Part shown: positions 12,146 to 25,649 of the stretch, piece by piece | How the letters are laid out: each line of letters opens with the position of its first letter | How positions within the stretch are numbered: position 1 is the first letter of the stretch | Assembly: GCA_935421135.1 (NCBI GenBank) | Contig: OW285189.1 | Span: 24,740,298-24,804,297, forward strand | DNA: 64,000 nt | Reading direction: 5' to 3' | DNA from: Bugulina stolonifera | Taxonomy: Eukaryota > Bryozoa > Gymnolaemata > Cheilostomatida > Bugulidae | Position numbers and translations under genes: made by a program | Notes under the pieces: model-generated | Told to the model about the DNA's origin: nothing | The model's input: only the letters and a program-made list of their open reading frames with translations | Databases searched by the model: none

Positions 12146-14584
12146 ATTTCAGCAGCAATGACTTGATCATTATCAGCACAGCAATAATAGCCTAGAATAT
12201 CGATCACATACATGTACGTGCTGCTTGCTGCCCAGTGTGCTACATGAACATTAAATATACATAGACACATAGACAAGTTGCATAATATACAGGTGCACTA
12301 TATTATAGGATATCGTTACTGTAACTGCAAAAGATATGCGCACTGCAGACTTTTTTATTTTGTCTCATTTGGCCAACGCTGTCATCTGGCACTGCAAGCT
12401 GCAAGAGGCTGATCACTCCTAGGAGTATAAGCCAGTGAGTTTATTTGAGCTAGCTAAAATATACAATGTACATGTACATGTACGAGTAAACACTGGAATA
12501 TATTCCCGCTGGATGGCAATTAAAATATTAGTCAGTGAACTGACTCTATGTCATAGATATAATATAAATGTAACTGTGCTCTACATGTATGTCATGTGCA
12601 TGTAAATGTAAAGTAAGCACTTATTTATTGTATGAAAGCTACTTGTTTCTTGTATGTGTTGCAAATTAGCCAATGTAGCATGCCTGATTTCATATTCAAT
12701 AAAAAATCTCGTTCCCTCTCAGCAGAGAGAAAACAGCTTCTTATTATCTTTCTTATTATCTTCAATAGGTTGTGGATGTCCATGAGCTTGAGAATAAAAA
12801 TTTGAATATTCCATAACTTACAAGCATGACTTTGGATCTGAGAACGTAAATAGTATAAAATATTCTCTCTCTCCCAATACACCATAACCGAATGCATATA
12901 TGAGTATGTTGCTGCTACTGAAATATATGGCTATTTCTAATGCATTGCAGGAATAATTGTAGTGATCATTACATCACCCATACGACGCAATACTACAAAT
13001 GCAATCACAATAGTATTATAATCATCTTACCAATTGAGTACCAACACCTACCTTGAACTGCAAATATCTATCTATAATTATCTTTGTAGTATGTAGTGAC
13101 CCAACTTACATGTATCTCGTAAACACTTGTAACGATGCATATTGTATTGACGTACTATGTCATAATAACTGCATTATATACGATAGTTCATATTTATATA
13201 GACACCAATTTAGAAATTTTACCTCCCACCTAACTTTTATCTAGTAAATTAGCTACAGTACTCAGCTTGGCTTAGCACATTCATTTTTACAATATTTTCA
13301 GTTGTAATTTACAATTATAACCGTACTTGTACCTAATGATTGTACTTTCTTTTACTCTACTTTTACTTGATCTCAAAGTGAAAAATGACATTTACTTGTA
13401 CACCTCTCAGCGCAGAACATCTTGGTACTTTACTTGTACTTAGCAAAAACTCTGGCATTAGAATGATTTTGTATTATGGAATCACTAACTTGCATTGGGA
13501 AAGAGAGGATAACTTTAGAATGTGTGACTTCATCAATACAGTGTGCCTATATACCGTAACTTTTGGCCCTCCTATTACATACACTGAGTGAATGTAAGTA
13601 CCGACTTTCTTTTGTAACTTGCTGCTTATATTTGTATGATCCCAAGGTCCCAGTGTCCCTGCTTGTATTATTATAATCTCATGGGTACTACCTTAGTCTA
13701 GACTCTAGATGCTCTGGCTGTCAGGGACCGAGAGGTGATCGTCCTGCAATACCCCCAACAGAACTATAATACAAAGGTACAAACGTGTATGTTGTACTGC
13801 TGTTTCTGTTCTTGCACAAAAACAACAAATAGAACTAACTGGGTGCAATCATGTATAACGTGAGAACCTTAATTACTTGCACCTTGTATATTATGACAGA
13901 TACATGTTTTTAATAATTATGTAAATGATATTTGGAGTAATGCCTACTTTACTACATGTAAGTAGTGTTCCTACACATTCCTCGATTATTATACCACGTT
14001 GTATACTCATTCGTTGTTTCATATAGCATTTTTATGCGTGTCTCTATTGATAACAGGCAGCTACGTGTATGTATATCCGAAGACCGAATCTACCTGGACA
14101 CAACCTCGGTACTGGGGTAGAATCAAATTAGTATGAAAGAACTCCAATTATCTGTGCTTCTCATTTGTTTTGGATCCTAATAAAGTAACATTTTTCCTTA
14201 TATGCAGATTCTTATATTGTTTACTCAAATACATAGCATGTAGTGCGTGCCGATCTAACTAATCTTGGACACCTGTTATATTGCATAACCGTGTATATCA
14301 CAACAACATACATTGCATATTATGTCAACATCATTCTGCTATCATTACGATACATTCCAAGCTGAATGATTTTTATTTACTGATTTAATTCTATGTGAGA
14401 CAAAACTCCATATTTCAGGTACTTTAACAGGTACAATGATTATTGTCTTGTCTCCAGATGGAAAGAAATGTCTAATTAAGTGTACACATGTACATTTTGC
14501 ATGTGATATACACGCTTGTACATCTACATGATGTTCTAGAAGCAACAGTCACTGAAAAAGTTGCATAAAGTCAATACTTTGTGT
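12146..14584. other. Central segment of the fold-back element
   Basis: Sequence between the inverted arms. The longest open frames are about 90 codons and resemble nothing I recognise; no DDE or RNase H-like transposase blocks could be seen. Near 13493-13525 is a further fragment of arm sequence (GAGAGGATAACTTTAGAATG), which suggests internal rearrangement. Confidence 0.5.
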
Positions 14585-16479
14585 TTCCTGGTAGTATATG
14601 CTGCTGATGTATCATCTTACTATTATTTGAAAAGAGAGCATAACTTCTGAATGTGTGACTACAGTAACATGTGTACACAAACTACATTGTATATCTGCTG
14701 GTGTAATTAATAATGACTTCACAAAACTAAAATTTTGGGCAATGATATTATATTACTAGGACAATGCTAAATATTGTGGTGAAGTGGACATTTCATCACT
14801 GACATTGCTTATATTTGTGTAAAATGTATCTCATTGTATGGATGTAACAGGCCAAGTGCCTTCTTCATTGTACATGTAAACATTTTTGTATTATGTGAAT
14901 TGCAAATCTTCTATAATGTTTCCTACTGTACCCGACCTAGGAGGCCAACCTGATACCTACTAAATGCAATGTTTTATTACTTACAAGACCGACTGCTGGC
15001 CGTCCTTTTGCTGGACTTAAGTTACCGGAAGTAGTTTTCTGTACATAATTAGTGATATTTTTGCAGTATGCAGATCAGTTGTTTGCTCGAGCTCAATGAA
15101 GTCTCATCTATATTCTGTCATAAAGACACTGGAGTGATCTCTTCTAAACTAGTAGCCTCTAAGCCAAGGTCCATCGAGACTAAGAGCCAGGGTGTTAGGA
15201 TAAGCTAAGTACATACATGTTGACTACAATACATGATGTACATGCTAGGTTAACTCGGGTCTATGGGTCAGCACATAATGTACAGCATTCCAGTCAGCAC
15301 ATTAGGTTATCTCACACTCAGTACATGTAATAAAGAGGAGATCAATATTATAGACCACTGGTAATTCTCTCCCATGCTCGTACCTCGTACACGCACGCAC
15401 AAACACTACAAAATTATATGGAACAAACCAAATGTTGTATTTAGTACAGATAGTGGTAAATAAATGCGTTCATCTAAGGACAAGTTTGGAAATTTTATAT
15501 CCATATTATTGTTCAATGACACAGACATGATACTATAAAAATTGATATTACTTATTTGGTAATAAGCCTAACAGATGTTATGAAATAATGCTGTGGGCTG
15601 AAACATTATTATAGACATTAGGAAACAGTACAGGAGTGATAATTATAAGAAAAGATGGTAAACAAAGTTATAATTTCACTATAAAAAGATACACAGGAGA
15701 GGGAAGATGGGCTTAGAAAAGTGTTTCTTATGAATGAATCTTGGATGCTGAAACATATTGTATCCACAATAAACAATATTTTTGTAATATTGTTCAATAC
15801 AAGTAACACTGACTGAACAATAATACATAGTATTTAGAAGTTGTCTGCTCTAATTGTATTAAAAGAGGATAACTCTAATGAATCTAACATGTCTGTTGAA
15901 ATTATTCAATGGGGTCAAGGGGGTATTATGCGAGTCGGCACTCCTCTATAATGTTTCCGTTTGCACTCGACCTTGGGTTTGGGGTTTGGTGTTTGTTTGG
16001 TCCTTGAACATTCAATATTATACCTACTTAATGCAATTGTTTTATTATTATTGTAAGAACTACTGCTGGTCGTTCTTTAGCGGAATCAAGTTACCGGAAG
16101 CCCATGTAGTTGTTGCATATACATTGTAAGTAGCGATATTTTTGTATGCAGATCAGTTGTTTGCTGGAGCTCAATAAAATCCCATCTATATTCTATAATG
16201 AAGACACTTGAGTGATCTCTTCTAAACTAGTAGCCTCCTAACCAAGGTCCATCGAGACTAACAGCTAGGGTGTTAGGATAAGCTAAGTACATACATGTTG
16301 ACTACAACACATAGGTCAGCACTTATGTACAGCATTCCAGTCAGCACATTAGGTTATCTTACACGTTCAGTACATGTAATAAAGGGGAGATCAATTATAG
16401 ACCACTGGTATTTCTCTCCCATGCTCGTACCTCGTATACGCACGCACAAACATCACAAAATTATATGGAACAAACCAAA

Positions 16480-17305
16480 TGCCGCATTTATATAACAAAA
16501 GAGGAAACGGTCTACGGCTTACAGTCTGTGGTCTGTCGTACTCCAATCAGATTTGGGGTCGAAAACCGAGACGACTTATATACGTTGCAATACTGCCAGT
16601 CAGGATCTCGGCTCCAGGTGGTGCAGTGAGGCTTGCGTTGCAGACCAAGCACGAAGTGCTTGTTAGTACAAGCGGACTACAGTTAACGGTCTACGGTCTA
16701 CCATCTTCCAATCAGATTTGGGGTCAAAAATTGGGACGATTGATATACGATGCAATGCTGCCGGTCAGGATCTCGGCTCCGGGTGGTGCTGGGACCTTAG
16801 GACCGGGTCTCCTGGTATTGCTGCCGGGGTGGGTCTCTAGCCTTAGGCCCTTGAACCCGACCCAGGGTGGGGAAGGTACTCAACCCACCCCACCTGCCGG
16901 ATAGGTGTTGGAACTCGGGCTATGCCGGCAGCAGTTATTCTCCTGAACCTGTCATTCATATATGTTGCAATGCTTTCGGTGAGGATCTCGGCTCTGGGTG
17001 GTACTAGGACCTTGCCGGGGCGGGTCCTTAGCCTTAGGCCCTCAATCACGACCCAGAGCGGGTCGGTACCTGACCCACTCCAGCTACTATATTTGTGTTG
17101 AAACTCGGGCTATGTACTTGGAGATGTCTTCCCAATGCAAGGGAGCACCACTGTTCATGAGGTCACGTTGACATGCCTGCACCAACAGAGGTCATGCACA
17201 ATGCATGACCACAGTACATGAACATAAGCCATCATTGCAAGCGAGCGTAGCAAACAAATTTTGCAGTAAGACTTGCGTCGCAGACCAAACACGAAGTGTT
17301 TGTTT
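16480..17305. repeat. GC-rich insert with internal direct repeats inside the right arm
   Basis: This block interrupts the right arm: homology stops at CAAACCAAATG (near 16475) and resumes at TCTAACAGATGTTATGA (near 17308), with about 120 bp of arm missing. It is clearly more GC-rich than its surroundings. A segment beginning near 16510 (AATCAGATTTGGGGTC, GTCAGGATCTCGGCTCC) recurs about 180 bp later and again partly near 16960-17000; a GCAGACCAARCACGAAGTG segment occurs at both about 16638 and 17280. A plus-strand frame at 16479-16904 repeats a 38-residue block twice, which follows from the DNA repeat. Probably a nested mobile element or satellite fragment of another family. Confidence 0.65.
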
Positions 17306-18449
17306 GGTAAAAAGTCTAACAGATGTTATGAATTAATGCTGTGAGCTGAAATATTATTACAGAGTAAAAATACATGAGGTAATAGTACAGGAGTAATAAT
17401 TAAGGAAGGATGGTAAACTAAGTTATATTTTCACTATAAAAGATACACAGGAAGGTAATATGAGCGTGGAAAAGTGTTTCCTATGAACGAATCTTGGATG
17501 TTGAAGTTCATTGTATCCACAATAAATAACATATTTGCAATATTGTTCAATACAAGTAACATTGACTGAATAATAATACATAGTATTTAGAAGTTGTCTG
17601 CTCTAATTGTATTAAGCGAGGATAACTCTAACGAATCTAACATGTCGGCTGAAGTTATTCAATGGGGTCCAGTGTCTTGGGCAAGATGACATTGCCAGAA
17701 AGAAATAAAATGCTCTTGTAAATTCGAATACGGATGTTACAATAAAACTTTTGCTATAGGAACCTAGAAAATTAAATATCCCAAGTATTTCAACAATGAA
17801 TTTAAAAATTTACTTGTTTACTAAGGGGTTATATCAAGTAGTCAAATTTTATAAAGACAACTCGTACCATTACTTTGAAAGAGCTTGAAATGTGTGGGCA
17901 AGTTGACAATGACTAAAAATTGATTATAACAAAAATTTAATTATAGCTCGAACGTTTTTTGGAAAATTATTTGTTGAATAACTGTGAGAAAATACTTTCT
18001 ACACAATTCCGAACAAAACAATGGACATCTATTAAAAAAATAGGATGTTTGAGAGAGTGGTCAAGTTTTGATAAGACATGTTGCACTTTATCGCCAGTGA
18101 TCCAGTTCCGGTCCAGTTCTGTGGCAAATTGTCAATGGCTGAAAATAGAAAATTGATCATAAATCCCAAAATTGAGAAATTTAAAAGTTATTTCTACTTT
18201 GAAAATGAAGATTGATGACTGTTGAGCAAATGTAGCAATAAATATCTTGACCAAGTGAAGATACATAGATTTGTATAGAGGTGGTCAAGTTTGTAGAAAA
18301 TATGTCGCACCAGAATATTTTCAAGTGTTCTAAAATCTACTTAAATATTATTGCTGTAAAATTTGTAATGTAATATTGTGGAATAGCTCTTATTTAATCA
18401 TATTTCACAATAAAATTTCGGGTTATATACGAATTGAATGAGTATATGC

Positions 18450-18698
18450 AAGTGGTCAAGTTTATGGTGGTCAGGATTGTAACGGTCAAGTTTACGGTGG
18501 TCAGGATAGTAACGGTCAAGTTTACGGTGGTCAGGATTGTAACGGTCAAGTTTACGGTGGTCAGGATGGTAACGGTCAAGTTCACGGTGGTCAGGATGGT
18601 AACGGTCAAGTTTACGGTGGTCAGGATTGTTACGGTCAAGTTTACGGTGGTCAGGATTGTTACGGTCAAGTTTACGGTGGTCAGGATGTCGCCCTCCC
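18450..18698. repeat. Right terminal array of 15-bp units
   Basis: Inverted counterpart of the left array: about 16 units such as AAGTTTACGGTGGTC and AGGATTGTAACGGTC. The last units before the terminus are degenerate, as on the left, and end in GATGTCGCCCTCCC directly before the GTCCTAAA duplication. Confidence 0.93.
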
Positions 18699-18706
18699 GT
18701 CCTAAA

Positions 18707-19137
18707 TCTCTGTTGAGGAAATTCCATAGTAAATTCTTTATCACACCGTTATAGACAGCGAGATCTCGCATGGACCAGTGGTTGTAAACGACGATACTAT
18801 ATTGCTTGCAGCCAATGATGTCTCTTCTCTGCAAGAAATTATACTACACTGTGTGTAAAATTCTTAAACATTTGAGAATTCTTATCTCCTAGTTAAATGT
18901 TGCAAATTGAATTTTGATCAAAGAAACTGAGAGAATCCTTCAGGACTAGTCTCTAGACATATAAACATTCTATTAACTATAGCCCTTTTGCTCTCTTCCT
19001 GCCACAACATAGACCAGGGCGCCTAAACCGTAAACAAGCATTAGGATATTAAAATTTATCAAATTAAAATTTGATACCTCACTCGGACTTGCAGTTAATG
19101 AATAGTATAGTTATAGTAGCGTACTTTTAGTTTTAAT
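18707..19137 (+). other. 5' flank of the TM6SF gene
   Basis: Unique sequence between the fold-back element and the TM6SF start codon. The promoter and 5' UTR should lie here. The sequence is AT-rich with no clear TATA box at a defined distance, so no regulatory site is assigned. Insertion of the element has placed transposon DNA only about 0.4 kb upstream of the coding start. Confidence 0.4.
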
Positions 19138-22100
19138 ATGGCTGCAATTCCTACAAACCTGCTATTGCTTTTACTCATCGTCACGCTTTCCTCTATTCCA
19201 ATATCCCGAATGTTTCAATGGTGGTCTCCTCCAAGTTTCGTTATTCTGTTCGGCGGATTTGCTTCACTGCTAAGTCTTCCATTACTGATTAAAGTCTCAG
19301 AATGGTTGGGATTTCTATCTTGCTCAAATAAGTTGGTGAACCTGGCAATGTGTAAGTAAATCGTAATCACAAAACTTATATTTTTTGTAGCAATACTAAT
19401 CTTAATACTTGTACTAACTTCATAGACATAGGTACAAGTACATGTAGGGCCTAAATAGCCTTAATATGACATTGACTAACACCAAGGCCCTAACTAGGCA
19501 ATTTTTCTAGCTCTATGGCCAATGATAGTGGAAGAAAAGATTGTTCAATCTGGCCGAAAACTGTCTGTCCCCACCTCCAAATGCGGTTCGGATTAAGCAA
19601 GGAGTTGTGCTACCTTGTGCACAAATGCATTGTTACTATTGTTGTTTCACGGACCAATCTAAGATTTTTTCTTTGACGGGCCTGTATAAACAATCTATTT
19701 ATATAAACAAAATTTTGTCGCAGTGTACGCAATATGCAAGCTTTAAACTTAAATGCTAGTCGAACAGATATCCAAAATCTCAGCAGATGGATGGCAGGAA
19801 AATGGGTTTCGGAACGTGAGGCCCACCATATTGAGTGTATTTGGTGGGACATGGCATTATCATTGAGTGAACGATCCTACCTTCCACTAACTTTGGTATG
19901 GCTACTGGCTAGCAAGCAAATTATTCAATTCAAAAATGTTAGTGTGGGTAAAGAGTTTGATGATAAAAAGCAGTTTTATTTGGTTCCTATTATTTCAATA
20001 GTCTATTTTTTTGCCATCGTCAGAGGAATCACAGAATAAAATTTCAATTCTCACACTACAGACTGAGATGCAAAATAAGCACTAAATCACTAAATTTATA
20101 TTCCTCTGGCGATGAAGAGTGAAAATCCGTTACATGACCTATTGCTAGCAAATAACTTAATTTCATCCATTGCATGTGACTATAATTGCACATAGGTATA
20201 TCGAAATTCAGTAGAAAAATAGTTCAATTTTGAGACAAGTAACCCGAATACCAGGAGGCATCAAGCCAAAAGTCTGGTCGAAGATAGGATTGTTGCTATA
20301 TAGTCTAGAGATATCTGTTTTGTGGACACAATACAGAGATAGTAAAATTCCTGGTGAAACACCAATTTGATTGCACATAAAGCTACCTGGGGGTTAGATT
20401 CTGTAGGTAATGATATTTTTTAGGCATGTTGTTAACCAATAGCTGCACTTATTTAGGGTGCTAGCAGACTGTTTCAATTTTACAAAAATGGATCTTTAAC
20501 ATGATCTCTCTTCTTATTTTAGTTCTTTGCCCGTTTATGTTTGCCTCGTCGATTGACCTGGTGCTGTCACTGGAGAATGATGGAATATTGTCAAACTACA
20601 TGGCATTCTATATGAAGGATGGGGAGCCGTATCTTATGACACCATATGGGACTGCTGTTTGCTACTGGGATGGCATTGTTCATTTTCTTTTGTATTGGGC
20701 AATGCTCTACACCTTTGCTAAAGGGTAAGTATGTAGAGGCAAACATTTATCTTACGTTGAATTATGGCAAACATTAATGTGAAACTATCACTCTATTTTA
20801 ATAGAACCGCCTCTTCTTTAGCACACTTTACTGATCGTCACTCTGTATGACAAGTGTAACATACAAAGTATCTAGGTATATATGTTTTTGTCTTTCAGCT
20901 GAGAAATCCTGTAGCCTACTATTGACTTCTGTGTCATTTTTAGAAATAGAATCTTCAGACCAGTATCTATTTATTGGTTTGGTACATTCTTCTCCAGCAT
21001 GATAGTCTTGGTGAATGGGGCTATTGCAGGTATGGTGAAACAAAGTATCACTTCTACACGTTATAATTGTGTATGATTATGTATTATAGGCCTTACTAAT
21101 ATAATCATTGTTGCATAATTTGATGGTCTACTTAGTATTGTAGGCTTGCCGATTCTTTCTTCACATGTGTTAGTCATACAAGATGCATAATACTACATGT
21201 AGGTGTTTTGAATTCTGCAGAATTCGAAACACACCCAGTAGTGTTGTTTGTGTATAGCGTTTACCTGTGGACCAGTTTCAAATACCATGTACTTTTGTGC
21301 TATATAGTGAATTGTCATGTATAGAGTAGAAATTAATAAAATTTGAAAAATATCTGGAAATGCCTGTGTTAACAAAGAACTGTCTAGTATACAGTGATGT
21401 AATGCTGTGCATGTACTGTATGTATATGATGCTGTCTAACTTATTTATTTTTCCAACATACTAAATTGCTAAAGAATACTAAAAATTGCTGTCAGATGTA
21501 TTTTTGTTTACTGTCCACAGCAGATGTGCTGGAGACTTGAACTTGTGACTTAAGATTGTACAAATCATCAAGCTAACCACTTTGTTACCTGTTTTTTATT
21601 AGCCAGTGTTTGTACTTCATCTCCTATTTGGGCATCGATTTAACTGTTGATTGTTTGTGTTACAGGACCATTTGCAGTTCATGCACCTATACTGTTGAAT
21701 GTTGTATACATTGTTCTACCTCTGTTCTACATATACTGGCTACTATCTGTTACCACACCTCAAAAGGTACGGCTTTATATTATATGAGCTTTAAATTCAT
21801 CAATCTCTTTGCACACACCAGTTTCACTAGTATAATTCTATGCTCTACTCATTATGGTTAGTTTTCTATGATAGCAAAATCTCTAGTCACCCTGACTCCT
21901 CAGTCAACTTGACTGCCACTGTGCACAGTTGCTACACAACCCATTATATGGTATCAATGCTATATACGTTGTATAATAACACAATTGTTGTACATGTACA
22001 ATATTAATAGTGTGTTATATCAACAGCAAAAACATCCATAGAATAATACTGTTTTAGATTGGCTACTTTAGATTTCTATATTATTGAAGGTTTCATTTTC

Positions 22101-24927
22101 AAAGACGGACTTCTTTCACTATAAGTAATGGGTATTCCATTGCTGTCAAAGCTACCCACTTTCATGCTATGATTAGGTGGAACTATGAGCTGGTTACAAA
22201 GTGTTAATTACCAGGACAGTAGAGCAATGGCTACATGTGCATGCTAATACTGGTTTCATGTGTTGATCTTGTAGGATGGGAACGTACAGTTCACAGTCAG
22301 CTCTGCTGCTTCTATAGCAAGATGGGTGTTTGCTGTGTTTATGGTGTGTGCTACAGGGTATTCACTAGTACGAGCTCAGGTAAGGCTAATACTCATTACT
22401 ATTGAATACTGTATATAGGCAGGAGTTATCTTCACAATCTAGCTTACTGGTTTTGTGGAATAATCTTGGGAGTATTTGAATATGGAAATATCATCAATGC
22501 TGCTCATTATGGATTGGTTTTATATACATGTACAATGGTATTGTCTAAGCTAAATGTCTAAAGCAAGTGAGTGAGTTTCTCCATTCCATACTGTAGTCTA
22601 GTGTTGGTTCACTGAATGGATAATAATAACACTAACAGTCTGGATCCACTGTTTAGGTATTGTGTTGAGAGTAATATACTGTATATATGATATACTATAC
22701 ATGTTGTGCAATATGCTATATAACTATTCTACATCTTACTTGTATGAATGTATGTTTCTGTTTTGTAGATAGCATTCGGTGCCAACAGAGAATTGACTAA
22801 CTACATCAGCAATGAGATAGAGAAACCTGTACTCCATCCCCATATGTTCAATAGAGTTGCTGTAAGTCTATATACATGTGGTAACTGTAAAATATACCTT
22901 ACAGTAATATACTATACAACATAATATGGCACAACATTATGTGGTATAGTATGTATATAAGGTAGGATCATGGCAGGATTATAATATAAAGTTGTCTCCT
23001 CTCACTATATTTACTGTGCACGATATTCACTTGTCATGGCCTCTGATTCTTTTATAGAGATGTAAGTAAACTGTGGAATCCTTTTCAACTAAGAATATCA
23101 TCACCTAAAACAAGAAACAGGAGAGGACAACTTTGCACTACATTATTTCGTTGCACATATTGTGTTCTATTGCTAGCAGTGTTATGTTCTACATTGTCAT
23201 GTGTATCCATTTCAGATGATGGCAATGTCCTTCTATGGTGTACCGTTCACTGTCTATGCTCTGTCATGTCTCCTAATGGACACCAACACTCCACTCCTTC
23301 TAGATCTAAGTATGCTGTTTGCTGGGCTGACAGCTAATGTAAGTATAACTTATTGTAGTTATTCACACCACCCTGTAATGGAGGCCTAGTTAACAGAAAT
23401 AGTCAGAGCTAGTCAAGTCAGCAAGTTGGCAAGTCCAAGTCAAGTCGACTTGTGACTTGACAACTTGCTGACTTGACTTGACTTTGCCTTGCGTGCGCAT
23501 CAATGTGACTTGACTTGACTTAACTTGGACACATGAATGACTTGTGATTTCGACTTGACTTTGACTTGCACATCAATGTGACTTGACTTGACTTGACTTG
23601 GACACATGAATGACTTGTGATTTTGACTTGGGTTCTGCCAAGTCAATCTGGCAAATAAAAATTTTGTACAGTGTTTAGCCGACATGGAAAAAAGGTCTCA
23701 ATTGCCTACCTATTTATCATTTTTACTAGATCAGTGCTACTAGCAGCACTCAGAGTATATCAAGGTTAGCTATGAGGATACACAGTTTAGGCAATATCTA
23801 GGCTGTGTGTACTTGAGACTACACAAGGACAATGCATAGTCACAAGTACACACAGTGCAAGTAGTGTAAGTGTAGCATAGTGAGTACAATGTGCAGTGCA
23901 ATAATTACTAGAGTTGAATTGCAGGACTGGCCAGTGGACACTCTGTGCCGTACCATGTGCTGTTTATAAGATTGTAACAGTGCATAACCATTACAATATA
24001 CAGTATACAATACTATATCACCAGTCTCGACCGTAGTGCCAATAATACTACTTACATAAACTAGTTCTTTACCATGATTGCATAACATACATGTACATGC
24101 CCTGCTACACCTTGGCATAGGTTTTTCATAGATTGGAATGTCTACTAAAAGCAAAGAAATGATGTTTTGGAAAATGAAAAATTTTTTGAAGTTGTCTTCC
24201 ACTTGACTTGCATTTCGACTTGACTTTAACTTGACTTGACTTGTGACTTGCATGACAGCTGACTTGACTTGACTTGAGGCAGCACTGACTTGACGTCGAC
24301 TTGACTTGCATTCAAAATTTTAGAAATTACTTGACTTGACTTGACTTGAGGCAGCACTGACTTGACTTGGACTTGACTTGCCTCCAAAATTTTAGAAATT
24401 ACTTGACTTGTTGACTTGCAAGTCGACTTGGACCCAACTATGGAAATAGTAGTAATAATAGTTTAGAATAATAACATTATATTATACACATCATCATCAC
24501 TCACCCGTGATCAATCTGTAGGGTGGGTCTTCCCACCCACCCAAACTATCATATAATAAATATTATGATTGATCTACATATGAGTAAATTATGTAGTGCA
24601 GTATTGTACATGTAGATGTTAGGATTGGGGAGAAGAGATAGAACATATACTGTAATGTTTATATGTATGCCTATACTCCTACAGATGCAGGTGTCGTATG
24701 TTGGACCATATCTCCTCCTAAAACCAGAAGACAAACTAGAATTCTCTGACCAAACCTACAGCTTCATTTTCTGGTGCACTAATCTTCTCATGTTTCTGGT
24801 TCCCCATCTGTTTGCTCTCTACTGCTACAACTTATACCCTGCCACCACCACCAAAGAGACACAAAACACTGATAGAACTATAATCACTAGATCTCGCTCC
24901 AAACAGGAAACTCGTAAGAGTAAATAG
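19138..24927 (+). CDS. Transmembrane 6 superfamily protein (TM6SF1/TM6SF2-like), complete
   Basis: Eight exons: 19138-19351, 20523-20724, 20944-21029, 21666-21766, 22275-22379, 22769-22861, 23216-23338, 24685-24927. All introns are GT-AG and the frame is unbroken to TAG, giving 388 residues, close to the roughly 375 of vertebrate TM6SF proteins. Residues 97-126 carry the best-conserved block, with KDGEPYL and VCYWDGIVHFLLY, which falls in the first EXPERA domain shared with emopamil-binding protein and TMEM97. A second EXPERA-like half occupies about 240-360 (FYGVPFTVYAL, YVGPYLLLKPED, FWCTNLLMFLVPHLFALYCY). About nine or ten hydrophobic segments are seen. The tail is charged and ends in RKSK, a possible ER-retention-like basic end. 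In mammals TM6SF2 is an ER/Golgi protein affecting lipoprotein lipidation; the role here is inferred only. The gene is convergent with the carboxypeptidase gene. Confidence 0.95.
22990..23133. repeat. Short inverted-repeat element, GTTGTCCTCTC family
   Basis: AAGTTGTCTCCTCTC at about 22989-23003 is mirrored by GGAGAGGACAACTT at 23120-23133, with about 115 bp between. It lies in intron 6 of the TM6SF gene. The same arms recur elsewhere in the window with very different spacing. Confidence 0.6.
23405..24440. repeat. ACTTG/CAAGT pentanucleotide-rich repeat block
   Basis: Intron 7 of the TM6SF gene holds two clusters, 23405-23640 and 24196-24435, made largely of GACTTGACTTG steps with occasional GACTTGGAC or GCAGCACTGACTTG variants. 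Near 23411-23480 the array switches strand, giving AGTCAAGTC opposite GACTTGACT and hence a palindrome. The 0.5 kb between the clusters is ordinary AT-rich sequence. Confidence 0.88.
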
Positions 24928-25649
24928 GTACATTATGCAATGTAAACAGATAGGTACATAACTGAGCAAGTAAGTACATTATAATATGTAACTACATGTA
25001 TGTAAGTACTGTATGTAGGTACATAATAATGTATGTACCAGCAGGTAATATGTATGTGCACAAGTAGGTACATATTTTTACATCAAAGACAATTTAAGAT
25101 TATAATGTTAGACATTTTTATTTGTTCTTGCCACTTGCATATTATTTTATAATGTCTTTCAATCACTTTTAAGCATGTATACGCTTTTACTAGACAAGTT
25201 TGACTATATACACCAAATGTTTTTCAGGCTGACCAATCAACATTCTATGTGGTACAAATGTATCAGTATTACTTTATTTTTTATTAGACTTAATTTGCCT
25301 TATGTTCAACATGTATGTACAGTTTGCCTAATAATAATATAAATTTTGGGAATAATACAGTTGTACATCATTAAGTAAACAGTAAGCATTAATCTACAAG
25401 TACATCACAGTGCAGTGACCTGTGCATGCTCCATCAGTGGCTGTATTATTATTATTGTGGAGTTGTCCTTTCTTCAAATCACATGTAAACTACACAGTAT
25501 ATACATATATACATGTACATATACATGTATATACGTATATAGATACATATGTATTCATTCCCAACTTGAGGATGTAGTGTGAGGGACAGACTATAAGCAG
25601 ACTACGCACATTACAATCTTCAGCACCTACATCCAGGCATGTCCTCATC
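24928..25649. other. Convergent intergenic region
   Basis: About 0.7 kb between the TM6SF and AGBL stop codons; it must contain the 3' UTRs of both genes. It is rich in ATGTA and TACATGTA repeats (for example 25496-25555). No gene or structural RNA was recognised. Confidence 0.6.

Larger units (their letters stand above)
9863..18698. mobile_element. Fold-back DNA transposon, 8.8 kb, flanked by an 8-bp target duplication
   Basis: GTCCTAAA occurs immediately outside both ends (9855-9862 and 18699-18706). Both termini read GG, six variable bases, then GACA, and both run into arrays of 15-bp units in register with the end. Beyond the arrays the inverted homology continues for more than 2 kb. The left arm is about 9863-12145. 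On the right, one partial copy (about 14585-15925) is followed by a second (about 15926-18698), so the right arm carries a duplicated segment plus an 0.8-kb insert. The centre is about 2.4 kb. No transposase frame is evident, so the copy is probably non-autonomous. Long arms starting in tandem repeats recall Foldback/Galileo elements; an 8-bp duplication also fits the hAT or P superfamilies. Superfamily is undecided. Confidence 0.85.

Noticed and set aside
18434..18754. Long repeat-bearing open frames on both strands over the right array
   Set aside because: They follow from the 15-bp period of the DNA repeat; all frames are open together.
19734..20039. 101-codon open frame in the first intron of the TM6SF gene
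   Set aside because: No domain, no splice fit with the flanking exons and no compositional support; probably chance or old repeat DNA.
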